This document shows, piece after piece, positions 1 through 11,300 of a stretch of 64,000 nucleotides of DNA. Both the position numbers and the translations under genes were made by a program. The first letter of the stretch is position 1, and the number at the start of each line of letters is the position of its first letter. The notes under the pieces are model-generated. The model worked only from the letters and a program-made list of their open reading frames with translations. It made no database searches and was not told the DNA's origin. Origin of the DNA: Pomphorhynchus laevis (lineage: Eukaryota; Acanthocephala; Palaeacanthocephala; Echinorhynchida; Pomphorhynchidae). Location of the stretch: positions 1-64,000 of the forward strand of contig WNNJ02002161.1 in NCBI GenBank assembly GCA_012934845.2. Reading direction: 5' to 3'.

Positions 1-46
1 CGGAAGACGCTACATCAATTTTGATACTTGGCTTTGGACAGATGAG

Positions 47-463
47 GTGAAAATGAGGGTGCGTGAAAAGAAGCGACAATATCACGTATTCCTCGATGAT
101 AAGACCCATGTAAATTGGCAGAAGTATCACGAAGCCAAGCGTAAAGCGAAGAAAGCCGTGGCGTCCGCACGAGCCATCCATTATGAGGAAGTGTACAAGA
201 AGCTGGATACTCGAGACGGCGAACGCGACCTTTTCCGACTTCTCAAGCTCCGCCACAAACAAACTCAGGACATCGAAAAGTTCCACTGCGTTAATGATAA
301 AAACGGCGAACAAATCGTAGGTCGACCAGCAGTTTTAGAAAGATGGCGTGAGTATTTTGAGGAAGTATGTACTGAAGGGTTCACTCACCCCCAATCTCAC
401 AAGCCCAAACAGTACTCGGTCCATTACTCCCAATTAGCACGGAGGAAGTTGATGAAGCGTTAA
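47..463 (+). CDS. RTE linker between endonuclease and RT (fragment)
   Basis: Basic linker with the motif [13 protein letters not shown] and the helix RWREYFEE that precede the RT palm in RTE proteins. The reading leaves the RT frame at about 388-392, inside a run of five C; the RT frame itself is open from about 400. The first ATG is probably not the element's start, since the coding frame comes in from outside the window. Confidence 0.75.
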   Translation: MKMRVREKKRQYHVFLDDKTHVNWQKYHEAKRKAKKAVASARAIHYEEVYKKLDTRDGERDLFRLLKLRHKQTQDIEKFHCVNDKNGEQIVGRPAVLERWREYFEEVCTEGFTHPQSHKPKQYSVHYSQLARRKLMKR

Positions 464-678
464 AGAGGACAAAGAAGGGAAAAACAGCAGGCCCAGATGA
501 CATCTCAGCCGAGCTATGGAAATCCAAGTGCTGGAACCCAGCACCTTGGTTAGCGAAACTCTTTAACAAAATCATCGAAGAACACACAACACCGACTGAT
601 TGGCAATATAGCACCACGGTACCAATTTGGAAAAAGAAAGGAAATCCAGCTGAATGTTCAAACTACCGCCCTATCAGA

Positions 679-1905
679 TTGCTATCTCATACTATGAAGG
701 TATTCGAGCGAATTCTTGACCAGCGTATACGCAAAATCGCAAATTGTACAATCAATCAGGCTGGTTTCGTCAAGGGATGTGGCACCACCGACGCCATACA
801 TGCCGCGCGGCTGCTGATCGAAAAATATCGGGAAAAAGACACACCTCTTCACATAGCATTCCTCGACTTAGAGAAAGCTTTCGATCGCGTTCCACATGAG
901 CTTATCTGGCATGCGCTACGCCAACATCAAATCCCAGAGCATCTGGTTGAGTGGGTCAAGCTGCTCTACATCGGCCCAAGAAGCAGAGTACGATGCACAG
1001 CTGGAGTATCAAAACCATTTCGTATTTCCGTCGGCGTCCACCAAGGAAGCGTGCTTTCGCCACTTCTGTTTATTCTGGTCATGGATACCTTAACGAGCGA
1101 CATTCAGCGTCAAGCACCTTATACCCTACTATATGCGGACGACGTCTTTCTAGCTTCCGTCAATAAGACCGACCTCACGCAGTTAGTCAAGCTTTGGAAT
1201 GACAGATTAGCACAACATGGCCTGCGGCTAAACACTAGGAAGACTGAGTACTTGACGACCAATACAAACGATACGGGCACGATCAATATCAACGGAACAG
1301 ACCTTCCACGGACCGAAAATTTCAAATATCTAGGATCGGTGCTCTCAGCTGATGGCGAATTGAACAACGAAATAACTGCCAGAATCAATGCTACATGGAT
1401 GAAGTGGCGTGCTACAACTGGCATAATGTGCGACCGCAAAATGAAGGATAGCATAAAGTCAAAGATATATCGAAGCGTTATTCGTCCCATTGCTCTTTAT
1501 GGAGCAGAATGCTGGCCTATCACAAAGATAGCGGAACGTCGTCTCGCTGTCATGGAGACGAAGATGCTTCGATGGACAAGCGGTTTTAGTCTCCTAAATC
1601 GGGTTCGCAATGATGATATTTACCGACGATACGGTGTGATGCCTATCAGTGAGAAAATGCTAGAAGCCCGTCTCCGCTGGTTTGGCCACACTCTACGGGC
1701 ACATGACGGTTCCATCGCAAAGGCAGGCTTGAAAATAGACTTTAAAGGCAAACGCCCCAAAGGACGACCAAGACAGCGATGGTCTGACACGCTGCACAAG
1801 GATCTAAGAGTTGCTGGACTACACCCTGATCTGGCTTCGGATCGTTGCAAATGGAGGATGCGTTCCATGAGAGCCGACCCCGCCAACACACGGGAAAAAG
1901 GCTAA
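679..1905 (+). CDS. RTE reverse transcriptase
   Basis: RT domain in the frame open from about 400 to the stop at 1903-1905. Visible motifs in order: [45 protein letters not shown] (motif A), GVHQGSVLSPLLF (motif B), the active site YADDVFLA (motif C), FKYLGSVLSADG, then the thumb and the GRPRQRW basic tail. Copies itself by target-primed reverse transcription in related elements. 408 residues from the first in-frame Met; the real protein starts further upstream. Confidence 0.92.
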   Translation: MLSHTMKVFERILDQRIRKIANCTINQAGFVKGCGTTDAIHAARLLIEKYREKDTPLHIAFLDLEKAFDRVPHELIWHALRQHQIPEHLVEWVKLLYIGPRSRVRCTAGVSKPFRISVGVHQGSVLSPLLFILVMDTLTSDIQRQAPYTLLYADDVFLASVNKTDLTQLVKLWNDRLAQHGLRLNTRKTEYLTTNTNDTGTININGTDLPRTENFKYLGSVLSADGELNNEITARINATWMKWRATTGIMCDRKMKDSIKSKIYRSVIRPIALYGAECWPITKIAERRLAVMETKMLRWTSGFSLLNRVRNDDIYRRYGVMPISEKMLEARLRWFGHTLRAHDGSIAKAGLKIDFKGKRPKGRPRQRWSDTLHKDLRVAGLHPDLASDRCKWRMRSMRADPANTREKG

Positions 1906-2473
1906 AGAAAAAGAAGAAGAAGAAGATTATAAATATATAATATAATATATCTAATATGTAATATATCTAAAATATTGTATAATTTATCTAAGAAATTTTT
2001 GCAAGGTTTGAAAGTCTGCAAGATCTGATTTATTAATTCAATAATTAATAAATTTAATTATTGATGGCAATTGAACATCAATAATATGTAAGTATCGATT
2101 AAATTCATACCAAAATAATATCATTATACGTTGATTCAAATATTTTAATTATTATAATGATTATTTAACATCGTAGAGAACGACGTTTAGAGATTGAACG
2201 ACGGGAATTGTCTAAGGCGGAGTCGACACCGTGGATACTTAAGAAAGCTAACATTGGAACATATTCCAGGATTCAAATAGAAAATTGGAAATCACACTTC
2301 CAATCTATTTTGCGCCATTCAATATTAGAAGACATGCCTGTACGTTTATCTTCAGTTTCATGCATAAATTCAATATACGGTTCAGATCCTCTGAATTTAC
2401 CTTTTACGCCATTTGAAGTCGTAAGATCCCTATCAATCTTAAAAGATCATAAAGCTGCCGGGTTAGATCAATT

Positions 2474-3154
2474 ATGGTAGAACATTTAAAGTCGACTATC
2501 GATATTTTGGTAGACTACTGGACAGAACTTTTCAATCTACTTCTTGCAGGTCATCCGTTTCCGATTTCGTGGCGCGACGGTGTAATTAAGATCCTGCATA
2601 AGGGTAAAGGTGACTATGATTTACTGGATGCGTACAGGGGGATTGCGATATTGAATCACAGTTATAAGTTATTGACTCATGTAATGTATATGCGCCTTAT
2701 TAATTATCGTGAGCATCTCTTACCTACGGAGCAGTATGGATTCCGCCCGAAAAGGTCATCGTCCGATGCAATAAAGCATGTCCGTGACGAAGTCACCAAT
2801 TGTTTCGCTAATCGTAGACCGTTGTATGCTACTTTTGTTGACTTTGAGCGAGCATTTGACACAGTGAATCGTTCTTTGTTACTTGATAAACTTTCCACCA
2901 GAGTGTCCGTTAGTGGTCGCTTTTTGTATCTTATTTATTCTGTGCTTCAGCCTAATCGCCTTAAAGTATCTGATGGTATCAACACCTCTGATTTCTTTTT
3001 TGCTAATCGCGGTGTTTTACAGGGAGATCCACTCAGCCCTATATTATTTTCCTTTTTTGTTATGGATTTGCCTATGCATCTTCGTCATGCATCGAATGAA
3101 GTCTCTTGTACCCTCTATTCCGACGATCTAGTAATATTAGCCAAATATCTTTGA
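2474..3154 (+). CDS. LINE family B reverse transcriptase, N-terminal part
   Basis: RT palm and fingers: YRGIAILNHSYKLLTHVMY, EQYGFRPKRSSSDAIKHV, FVDFERAFDTVNR (motif A), GVLQGDPLSPILFSFF (motif B) and YSDDLVILA (motif C, with Ser where YADD is usual). It ends at a stop directly after motif C, and the protein continues in the same frame style at 3206. The frame upstream (2208-2480) carries the linker with HKAAGLDQ. Degenerate LINE gene, not host coding. Confidence 0.88.
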   Translation: MVEHLKSTIDILVDYWTELFNLLLAGHPFPISWRDGVIKILHKGKGDYDLLDAYRGIAILNHSYKLLTHVMYMRLINYREHLLPTEQYGFRPKRSSSDAIKHVRDEVTNCFANRRPLYATFVDFERAFDTVNRSLLLDKLSTRVSVSGRFLYLIYSVLQPNRLKVSDGINTSDFFFANRGVLQGDPLSPILFSFFVMDLPMHLRHASNEVSCTLYSDDLVILAKYL

Positions 3155-3205
3155 TCCGCTCAAAGTGCGTTAGATGCTCTTTCATCCTATTGTTTATCAA
3201 ATCAA

Positions 3206-3988
3206 TTGACGGTGAATGTAAATAAATCGAAAGCCCTTAAATTTCGGTTAGATGGACCTTTGCGTCGATGTGACATGCTGAGAATAGGGAATGTAGATTT
3301 AGAATTCTGCAATAGTTACAATTATTTGGGAGTATTACTTTCGTCGAAATGGTCATTTACTGAACACCTACATCGTAAATCCTCGAAATTAGTTGTAGCA
3401 ACCTCTTATGCAAAAAACTTAGGTTCTTTATCTTTCTCAGGAGCCCTCCGGTATTTTCGAAGTATGTTGCTTCCCATAGTTTCATATGCTTTGCCAGTTA
3501 TCTGGTCGGATTTAAGTCCCTTCAATTTTCAGCAGTTGGACAAGTGTCAATGGAGATTCGTGAAGCGAATTGTTGGAGTCTCACCAAAATGTTCTTCATC
3601 GGTTATAGCGATACTATCATCGTTAGAACCTTGCTCTAAATACATCTGCTCAACATTTAATCTTGAACACACTGCATCATTTACTACTAACCTGAACATG
3701 TTCTTTCGAAAGACGACTTCATTGGATTCTGAATTTTATCTTACTCCGGCATTCTTACAGACTAAATGGAGAGAACCCTGTGCAAGGAAAAGACCGCTGA
3801 TCTGGAGAGCATCTGTCCATGGATATCACGATAAATTCTGCGCTATTAGAATTCCAGTACATGCACGGTGCTCTTTGTGCATTTGTGTTCTTTGCAAAAA
3901 TGAATGCGCATCTAACCTGCATATCTTCACTTGCCCAATTTTGAAAAATCTGTCACTATCCGATATTGACAGTAGGAGAAGATTTTGA
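3206..3988 (+). CDS. LINE family B RT thumb and Cys/His tail
   Basis: Continuation of the LINE protein after motif C: YNYLGVLLSSKWSF (thumb), RYFRSMLLPIVSYALP and QLDKCQWRFVKRIVGVSP, then a C-terminal zinc-knuckle-like cluster (CSLCICVLCKNEC...HIFTC). The same order is seen in the minus-strand relatives at 13925-14770 and 25379-26128. Confidence 0.85.
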   Translation: MTVNVNKSKALKFRLDGPLRRCDMLRIGNVDLEFCNSYNYLGVLLSSKWSFTEHLHRKSSKLVVATSYAKNLGSLSFSGALRYFRSMLLPIVSYALPVIWSDLSPFNFQQLDKCQWRFVKRIVGVSPKCSSSVIAILSSLEPCSKYICSTFNLEHTASFTTNLNMFFRKTTSLDSEFYLTPAFLQTKWREPCARKRPLIWRASVHGYHDKFCAIRIPVHARCSLCICVLCKNECASNLHIFTCPILKNLSLSDIDSRRRF

Positions 3989-4075
3989 AATACAACTTAT
4001 AAAATTGATAAACTTTTGGTGTATTTATTTTGTTTACCCAGTACCGAAAGGTAAAGAGGTATAATAAATTCTCTC

Positions 4076-5202
4076 ATAATTAATAAATTTAATTATTGAT
4101 GGCAATTGAACAAATTTAGTATTTATATGCCAAATCAATACTATTTAAAAATTAATATTGATTTAATTCATACCAAAATAATATCCTTATACGTTGATTC
4201 AAATATTTTAATTATTATAATAATGATTATTTAACATGTAATATAATAATTATGATAGTATAATTATTATTTATTAATTTTATAATTAATAAATTTAATA
4301 ATTGATTGCAGTTAAACAAATTTGGTATTTATATGCCAAATCAAGACTATCCTTAAATTCCAAACGATTTGTTTTCCTTTAATAAAAGCAAAAATGCAGC
4401 TTAAATTATTATATTGGAATTGTTGTTAAGCAATTATTTGTTATTGCGATATAACATATATCTATATATTTTTTAAATCACCTTTAAAAATCAAAATGTT
4501 CGTCTTATCAATTTCTATTTTAAAGTGAAATGTGACGTTGATTGCCATTTAAATGCGTTATGTGTCAGTTGAGATGTGAACATTTAGTTACTGCACATGT
4601 TACGAAACTGTATATTAATATATATAGTATATTTTTATATATTTATATAGTATACGTAATTATATATTTTATATTATATATTATCTTAATATTAGACTAT
4701 TAATAGAATGTTAAGATAATATTATTAGAATATTGATATCTTAATATTATCGTAGATTTCATATTATTAATATATGATAGTATTTTTATGTTGTAATATT
4801 TAAGTATTGATTAAATTCATACCAGAATAATATAAATATAATAACAGTTTTCTTGTTTTAGATTCTGCAGTTATACCAAAATAGTATCATTATACGTTGA
4901 TTCTTATATTTTAATTTATTTAATTAATTAATTATTTAATTATATTTAATTTATTATAACAATGATTATTTAATTTGTAATATAATAATTTTGTAATTGA
5001 TTAGAATTAATTAAATTAATTTTGTAATTGAATAGTTATTGATTAAATTCATACCAGAATGATATAATTATACGTTGATTATAATATTTGCATTTTTTTA
5101 TATTCGGCAATTTAAAATATTACATTGGATAGTAGAGATACTCTTTATTAATATCGTTTTCTGTAGTTCATTGTTTTTTTTTACAGTTTTAACGTATTAT
5201 AG
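4076..5202. other. AT-rich upstream region of POLR1A
   Basis: No gene seen. Long A/T runs and copies of the dispersed 40-bp motif. A T-rich tract followed by ACAG (about 5175-5186) and then an AG at 5201-5202 lie just before the POLR1A ATG. No clear TATA box or other promoter signal could be assigned. Confidence 0.6.
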
Positions 5203-5374
5203 ATGTCCAAGCCATACTCCGACTTTAGGCCAGATTACCTTGTGAATGAACTTAAATTGCGGTGCTACACATCAAACGAAAAGCTTAAGCTACCTTCAAC
5301 TGGCCTGACAGTTCCTCAATCTGTAGACGCAGCTGGTCGGCCAATTAAGAAATCAATATTTGATTATTCTTTAG
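5203..5374 (+). CDS. POLR1A: POLR1A exon 1
   Basis: Residues 1-58, from the first ATG to a GT donor at 5375 (phase 1). The end, SIFDYSLG, matches the clamp segment (GGLYDLALG-like) that leads into the first zinc cluster. The ATG directly follows an AG, so it could lie at a splice acceptor (5' UTR intron or trans-splice site). Confidence 0.88.
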
Positions 5375-8300
5375 GTGGGCTTGGATCTTTATTTATTCCT
5401 TTAGTTTTTCAGATTGGCATCCTTATTCGTTGTTTATATCATATTTGTTTGTATGTAAAATACTACTTATTATTAGATCTTAAATTCTTCAATAAATACA
5501 AATATATTTTCCAATAATTCCACAATGCGATTACGGCGATTCTAGATTGCAAGCAATACAGTATTATTTATCCTAAAATCACATCGACTGTGGTCACACA
5601 GCGATTTCGCAGATAACGGCCTTGTCTTAGCAAACTTATAAAAACTTTAAAATATCTCGTCTTATATCACGCGAAAATCTTAGAGTTTCGCGTAATAAAA
5701 ATCTCCAATGAAAGATTTTCATTTTGCGGTACTTTGTTCTAGCCATTTGCAATTTTGAATAGTTCATATTAAATAAAAAATTCATATTATAAAATTAATT
5801 AAATATAATAATTAAATAATTAATTAATAATTATTAAATGTTGTAATTGTGTAATTACACAATTACAATTATGCATTTTTTAAATATGGTGATTAATACA
5901 AATGAATTTTTAAATAAAAATTCTTTTATATTTTAATTAATGAATTTTTCAGTATGAGCCTACACAGCAATAGGTCTGGATTCACATAAAAGCATTAATT
6001 ATACTTCAGGCACTAAATATTAAAAATAATAATAGTACATGTATATATGTAGTATATACATATACATAGTATATGTATAAATGAACTATGCAACTGACAT
6101 GTCTCATATGTATAATGTGAAATTCAAAAACTTTATTAACAAGTTTTTTGATTGTAGGCAATTACACATTTTATTTGTGAAACATTAAGAAATATTTGAC
6201 ATGTAAACAAAACATCATTATAATAAAAGTTTGATATTTACAGAATTTATATAATCCTGGAAGAATTTTATCTATAATTTCGCATAAATTTTATTTTTTA
6301 GTCAAATATGTTAGCTAGGAATATTAATGTCTGGAGTATTAATATTAAGGAGAGTGAGACCATTCCGCGTGAATTTCTTGTAAAACATGTAAGCTAGACG
6401 CGAAAGAATGACGAATGCCGTTTCGTCATCACAATGACTCATCAGTGCCAGATCCCTCCCACTACTGGATAATTAATACTCCAGACATCGCGATCCTGAG
6501 CGACATAACAGAGTTATCTTTCAGATACCTCAATGCGGTCTTCGAGATTTGATCTCTTGAACGGTATCGAAGTCTACCTCAAGATCTCTTTCTAGAGAGT
6601 CTTTTTAGTCCTGATTACCTTCTGCTTTTTGACTATAAAGTAATATTATTTTCCATTTTATTTATGAAACCTAAAAGTTATTACTGTTAATTACAGGTTA
6701 ATTAACATAATTACTTAATTATTAATTAATCATTTAAAGCGATTTCTGCGTTTATAGCGATTTATCGCTATTGTAAAAGCGTTTTGTAAATATTGTATTG
6801 ACAGTAATAAATTTTTGGAGTTGTCTTAAGAAACAGAGGTATCTGTCAGGCGCAAATGTTCTCGAATGTTGAGAGTGAGCGGTTGGATAGAAGCTGATGC
6901 TGTAACAAGAGTCAAATAAATCAATTAAGATCTTTTTTCGTTCTATGATTATACGGAATCACTTATTCCTTTTTATCGAATAATCAATTCTAATTCTATC
7001 GAATTTTAGTTTTTGTTTATACAACAATTGAACTGTTAAACACTTAACCTAATCAAATATTCAATCAAACATGCCTATTTGTGCTAATTTATGTATCAAT
7101 TATAGGACCGATGGAACCTGGAGATACTTGTGATACGTGCGGACTATCATATTTGGACTGTACCGGGCATTACGGTTCTATTGATTTTGTTTTGCCCTTG
7201 TACAATCCATGCTTCTTTCCTGAACTCCTACGGGTAAAACTTGATTCTTACATTTAACTTTTATCTATCATAACTTTCATCGTGTTAACGGTTTCGATAA
7301 ACAATAAAAAACATCGCGATTAAAAATCGCGACTCGTCTGCCATCCGTATTTCCATACGGACGTGATTGTGGCCTAGCTATTCGGGTTTGAATATACCCT
7401 TATCTAGTAATCAACAATGTGCAAACTATAAAAACTATTAAATTAAAACGTCAATTTATAAACTTGATTTCTTTTAAATTTCAATTTATAATTTTGACGT
7501 GATCTAAGATATATAAAATTTTATATAGCAATTATTTATTATTTAATATTAAATTATTAAATTATAATTAAATAATTAAATTATTAAATTAAAATTTATT
7601 ATTAAATTATTAAACGCAATTAACGATGTGGGGTTTTAAAATTTTACAAAAAATATTATTTATGTTTGATGGATGAATTACGGCATGGACTGTAAGCCCG
7701 TTTTATTTCTCTCGTTTAATACGTTCTACGTGAATGACAATTCTTTTGCGATAAACGGCCACAACTTCACCGGATTGTTGACTCTTGTAGTGTCCACGCA
7801 TGATCTAAGAAAATATAAATAAAAAATATATTACAACCTTATATTTTGAGGAGCGACAAGAAAGCATTTGTTTCAATGGTCTAATATTTAAAGTTACATT
7901 ACCCTAAATACAATATCCTTGAAAAATAGTGCATTGGGCGCTCGCTACAAAATTTATTTTTAAGCTTTAGGTTTGGAGCGACAGACAATATATTTATTTA
8001 ATGTATTATATTATTTTTTATAATAATGTACTACAAAAAAAATATTTATTATAGCATCAGCTTGCGAAATAAATAAGCCGTAAATTTATCAATTACAATT
8101 TGAATAAGTTTGTATATAATCCAAAGAAAATTTGTATTAAATAAAGAAAATATACAAAAAAATAATTATAATTTAGCATTATATCATTTTTACAAAGCAT
8201 TTGTAAATAACTCATTATCCATTTGGCATTAAAATCATTATCAATCTTAAGATGCAAAATTATTTCAATTATTTTAATTTAACGTAGGCGTCTATTCTTT

Positions 8301-11300
8301 TTTATAAATCGTCTCCGCAGTTACTAATTTTCGCTTTTTTATCCCAGTTTGGGTTTACAATATTAATTTATAAGCCGATGTTATTGACCTTATCAGCGAA
8401 AATAACGTTATATTGGGCATATATTGATGACTTTCTACGTTTCGACATCATTATCTATTTTATTTATAATAAAAAATTAACTCGTTTGTCCCGACATCTT
8501 AATGATATCTATTTAGGACTATATAAGTACGCATTTACAGCGATTTTTATCCTAGAAGTTGAATAAGCGTTTAAGGCTTTGTAAAATTAATTAACTCAAA
8601 GTTTTATTTTGCTTTGTTCGTAATAATAAATTTTTATGATTTGATTAATTATGTAATATTTGTTGTATCATGGTCACATTTTCAAAAGTGACTTAAATTT
8701 TAGCGATACTTTTTAATAGAGTAAATTTTATCAAATTAGTTGAACATCTACAAAATGTAATCAGCACATTAAGGTGTCGTTAAAATATGTCGTTACATTC
8801 TAATCGTATGCTATAGCGTCGAAAATTTAACGTCACATAGCGAAAATACAAATTTTATAAATAAAATTAAAAATAATGTTTCGAAAGATTACAATTTTCC
8901 GAATATTAAATCATTAATTCATTAATTCATAAATAACATTTTTAATTTTATTTAAAAATTTCAGATTTAAATATTTCTTGTTTCATCAAAATTTCTTGTT
9001 TTATAATTGTATAAAATGTTTTAAGAATATGTGAATTTGTGAATTTGATCATATTTGTCAAAATATTTATAATTTGAAATTCATTAATTATTTGAATTTT
9101 TAATTACGAACGTTGTTTCTTTATTTTAGTTACTAAGACGAAGCTGTATGAGTTGTCATTGCCTAATAGCTTATCCAAGTGATAAGGTTCTTTTAAAATA
9201 CAAACAGAAAGTGATCAAACATGATAGACTTGATCTAGCTAGCAGATTCGATCACGCCATCAACGAAGAGTCTGGAATGAAGAATGCGGAATATTGGAGT
9301 CAGTACTTTGATGAAATCCTTGCCAGAGAAAACTTTAAAGGTACCCAAAATCAAATATTCGATAAGCGTTATTAGTTATCATTTTGAATAAACAAGTTGT
9401 ATTTATTCTATTTTTGTTAGTGAACTTGTGAGCTTGCAGCTGGGATGCCTTTGCCACGTAAAATATAAAATATTATTAGATAATTATTAAATAATTATTC
9501 ATTAATAATTATTTATTAATAAATAAATTATTTATCTGTTAAATAAATTATTTAATAAATTAATAATAAATTATTTATCTGTTAAATAAATTATTTAATA
9601 AATTAATAATAAATTATAAAATTATTATCAATTAAAATATTATTAATAATTATTTATTTTATATTTATTTCACAATAACAATTTAAATTCTGTTTCTGAA
9701 TAGAACAAATAAAAATTTAAAATTAAAATTTATTATTAAATTTTAAATTTAATAATAAGTTTTAATTTAATGTATTTAAGCTTATTTTATTTACACAGGC
9801 TTAATTTTAAGCTTGCGCAAATTTAAGTTTACATTTTTTAGCAAAGAAAATTTATTTTCACAAAATAAAACAAATCTTAGTAAAAGTTTTAGTTATTGTC
9901 ATTAAGTTCTTTATTCGTATTTATTACGATCTTCATTCATCATAAGTTGTTCATTCAAATGATAGGGATTGCCTCTTGTGGAGCGACTACCCCTTATTGC
10001 TTGAGAAGATGCCTGTACCAAGGCGAATCCAATCTTTCTTCTCAATTGGCAAATAACATCTGCGTACACACGGCCGGTTCGCATTTTGCATTTTAGCAAT
10101 ATTTTTCAAAATTCCATCGGCTTCTTGACCCATACTACCGGAAACCGAAAAAACTACGGGTAGCATAGGCACGCGCATCATTCTTTCTGCAAGTATTTTC
10201 ATTCTCAAACTCAACAGTATTATTTAATGGTTTCAATCGTGGTTCTGTTTCCACAGCATGACAAACCTTTGTGAGCTCATATGAGATAATGTCTCTGATT
10301 GCATTATGTCTAATGATTGTTGAAGCACCAATCTTACAAGATAACATGTGTGATAATGTTCCGCCTTGTCCGCAAAAGCATTTGCCATTTGGTACATATG
10401 GTGTGTCCCAATTGTATCGAATAGAAACATCATCTCTGAACTCATCACCTGTAAGGTGAAACTTATCCACTGAAAGTGGAATTGAACTAAGCCAAACGGG
10501 TGGTCTGTGTTCACTTGCAAACTTAATTGCGTTTGTAGTACCACTGGGAATTTTTTCCTGTATGTATTTCATTCGCTTATTATTCAAGCGATCTCGATAA
10601 CTTCGAATGCTTCTCAATAATTCCTTATGTGTTGTGCGCAGAATATCACCGGTTGCGCCTGTAAGATAACATTCACATAATATTCTAGACTATTCGAACT
10701 TATGTTCGGTATGCTCGAGTTGCTCGATTCCTAATCGACCATATCTGATAGGCAAAGAAAGTAAGTCAAGCTTACAAGAGGGAACATCTCTCCGTAACAA
10801 AGTTGGAACAAAGCGATCACCAATTGCTTCACGTAGTGATTCTAATGATGAACAACGGCATTGTGTTGTTCGCGAAAAATTAGACCACTTCCACTGTGTA
10901 GATTTGGTTAGGCAACAAAAAGCTACATTAGAATCTATGCTTGCTACATCAGTCAGTCGATCAATTAACGTGATCCAATTACTCACTTTATCAGACGTTT
11001 TACAAATATTAGGCGCGCCAATCGGCAATGAAGAATACATATATTATTGAATCTATGTATTCTTCATTGCCGATTGGCGCGCCTAATATTTGTAATCCAC
11101 CTAATACAACCTGAATTTGATTGTTTATAGTAAGGGAGTATCAGGCATAGAATGCAGTAGCAATTTTGTTTTCAATGTATTCACAAAATATCCATATTTC
11201 GGTCCTTCATCACACTGAATAGTCCAAACCTTGTCCAAATCATTAGGATTACCCACAAAGTTCGCGTCATCTGCATACCATCTTTGCGTAACGCTAGGAC

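Larger units (their letters stand above)
1..1925 (+). mobile_element. RTE-clade LINE, cut by left window edge
   Basis: Non-LTR retrotransposon whose 5' part lies outside the window. What remains is the linker after the endonuclease and a complete reverse transcriptase with the RTE-style C-terminus (motif GKRPKGRPRQRW, then ADPA near the end). After the stop the sequence runs into GAA-rich simple repeat, the usual kind of RTE tail. The frame changes once between linker and RT. A related copy lies at 32095-33870 on the other strand. Confidence 0.9.
2170..4075 (+). mobile_element. LINE family B, 5'-truncated
   Basis: Non-LTR retrotransposon that lacks ORF1 and the apurinic-type endonuclease and starts within the linker before the RT (readable from about 2170). 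It has the RT, the thumb and a C-terminal Cys/His region. It is closely related to 13925-14770 and more distantly to the element at 25085-30360. The coding frame is broken by one stop inside the RT near 3152 and by a shift near 2470. Both ends abut the same AT-rich repeat (2097-2171 and 4160-4237), so it landed in a repeat array. Confidence 0.85.
2097..5080. repeat. Five dispersed copies of a ~40-bp motif upstream of POLR1A
   Basis: A motif of about 40 bp that begins GATTAAATTCATACCA and ends TATACGTTGATT occurs at 2097-2137, 4160-4199, 4809-4840, 4873-4902 (partial) and 5041-5080. The first two copies carry a longer shared AT-rich stretch and sit directly at the two ends of the family B LINE. 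The last copy is about 120 bp before the POLR1A start codon. It may be an old AT-rich repeat or an upstream control element. Confidence 0.7.

Noticed and set aside
7330-7420. tRNA- or SINE-like boxes (GTGGCCTAGC and GGGTTTGAAT)
   Set aside because: The two boxes are only about 15 nt apart and no cloverleaf can be drawn; the nearby hairpin is not enough.
8378-8566. 62-codon open frame in intron 2
   Set aside because: A/T-biased, no motif, no splice context; expected by chance in this DNA.
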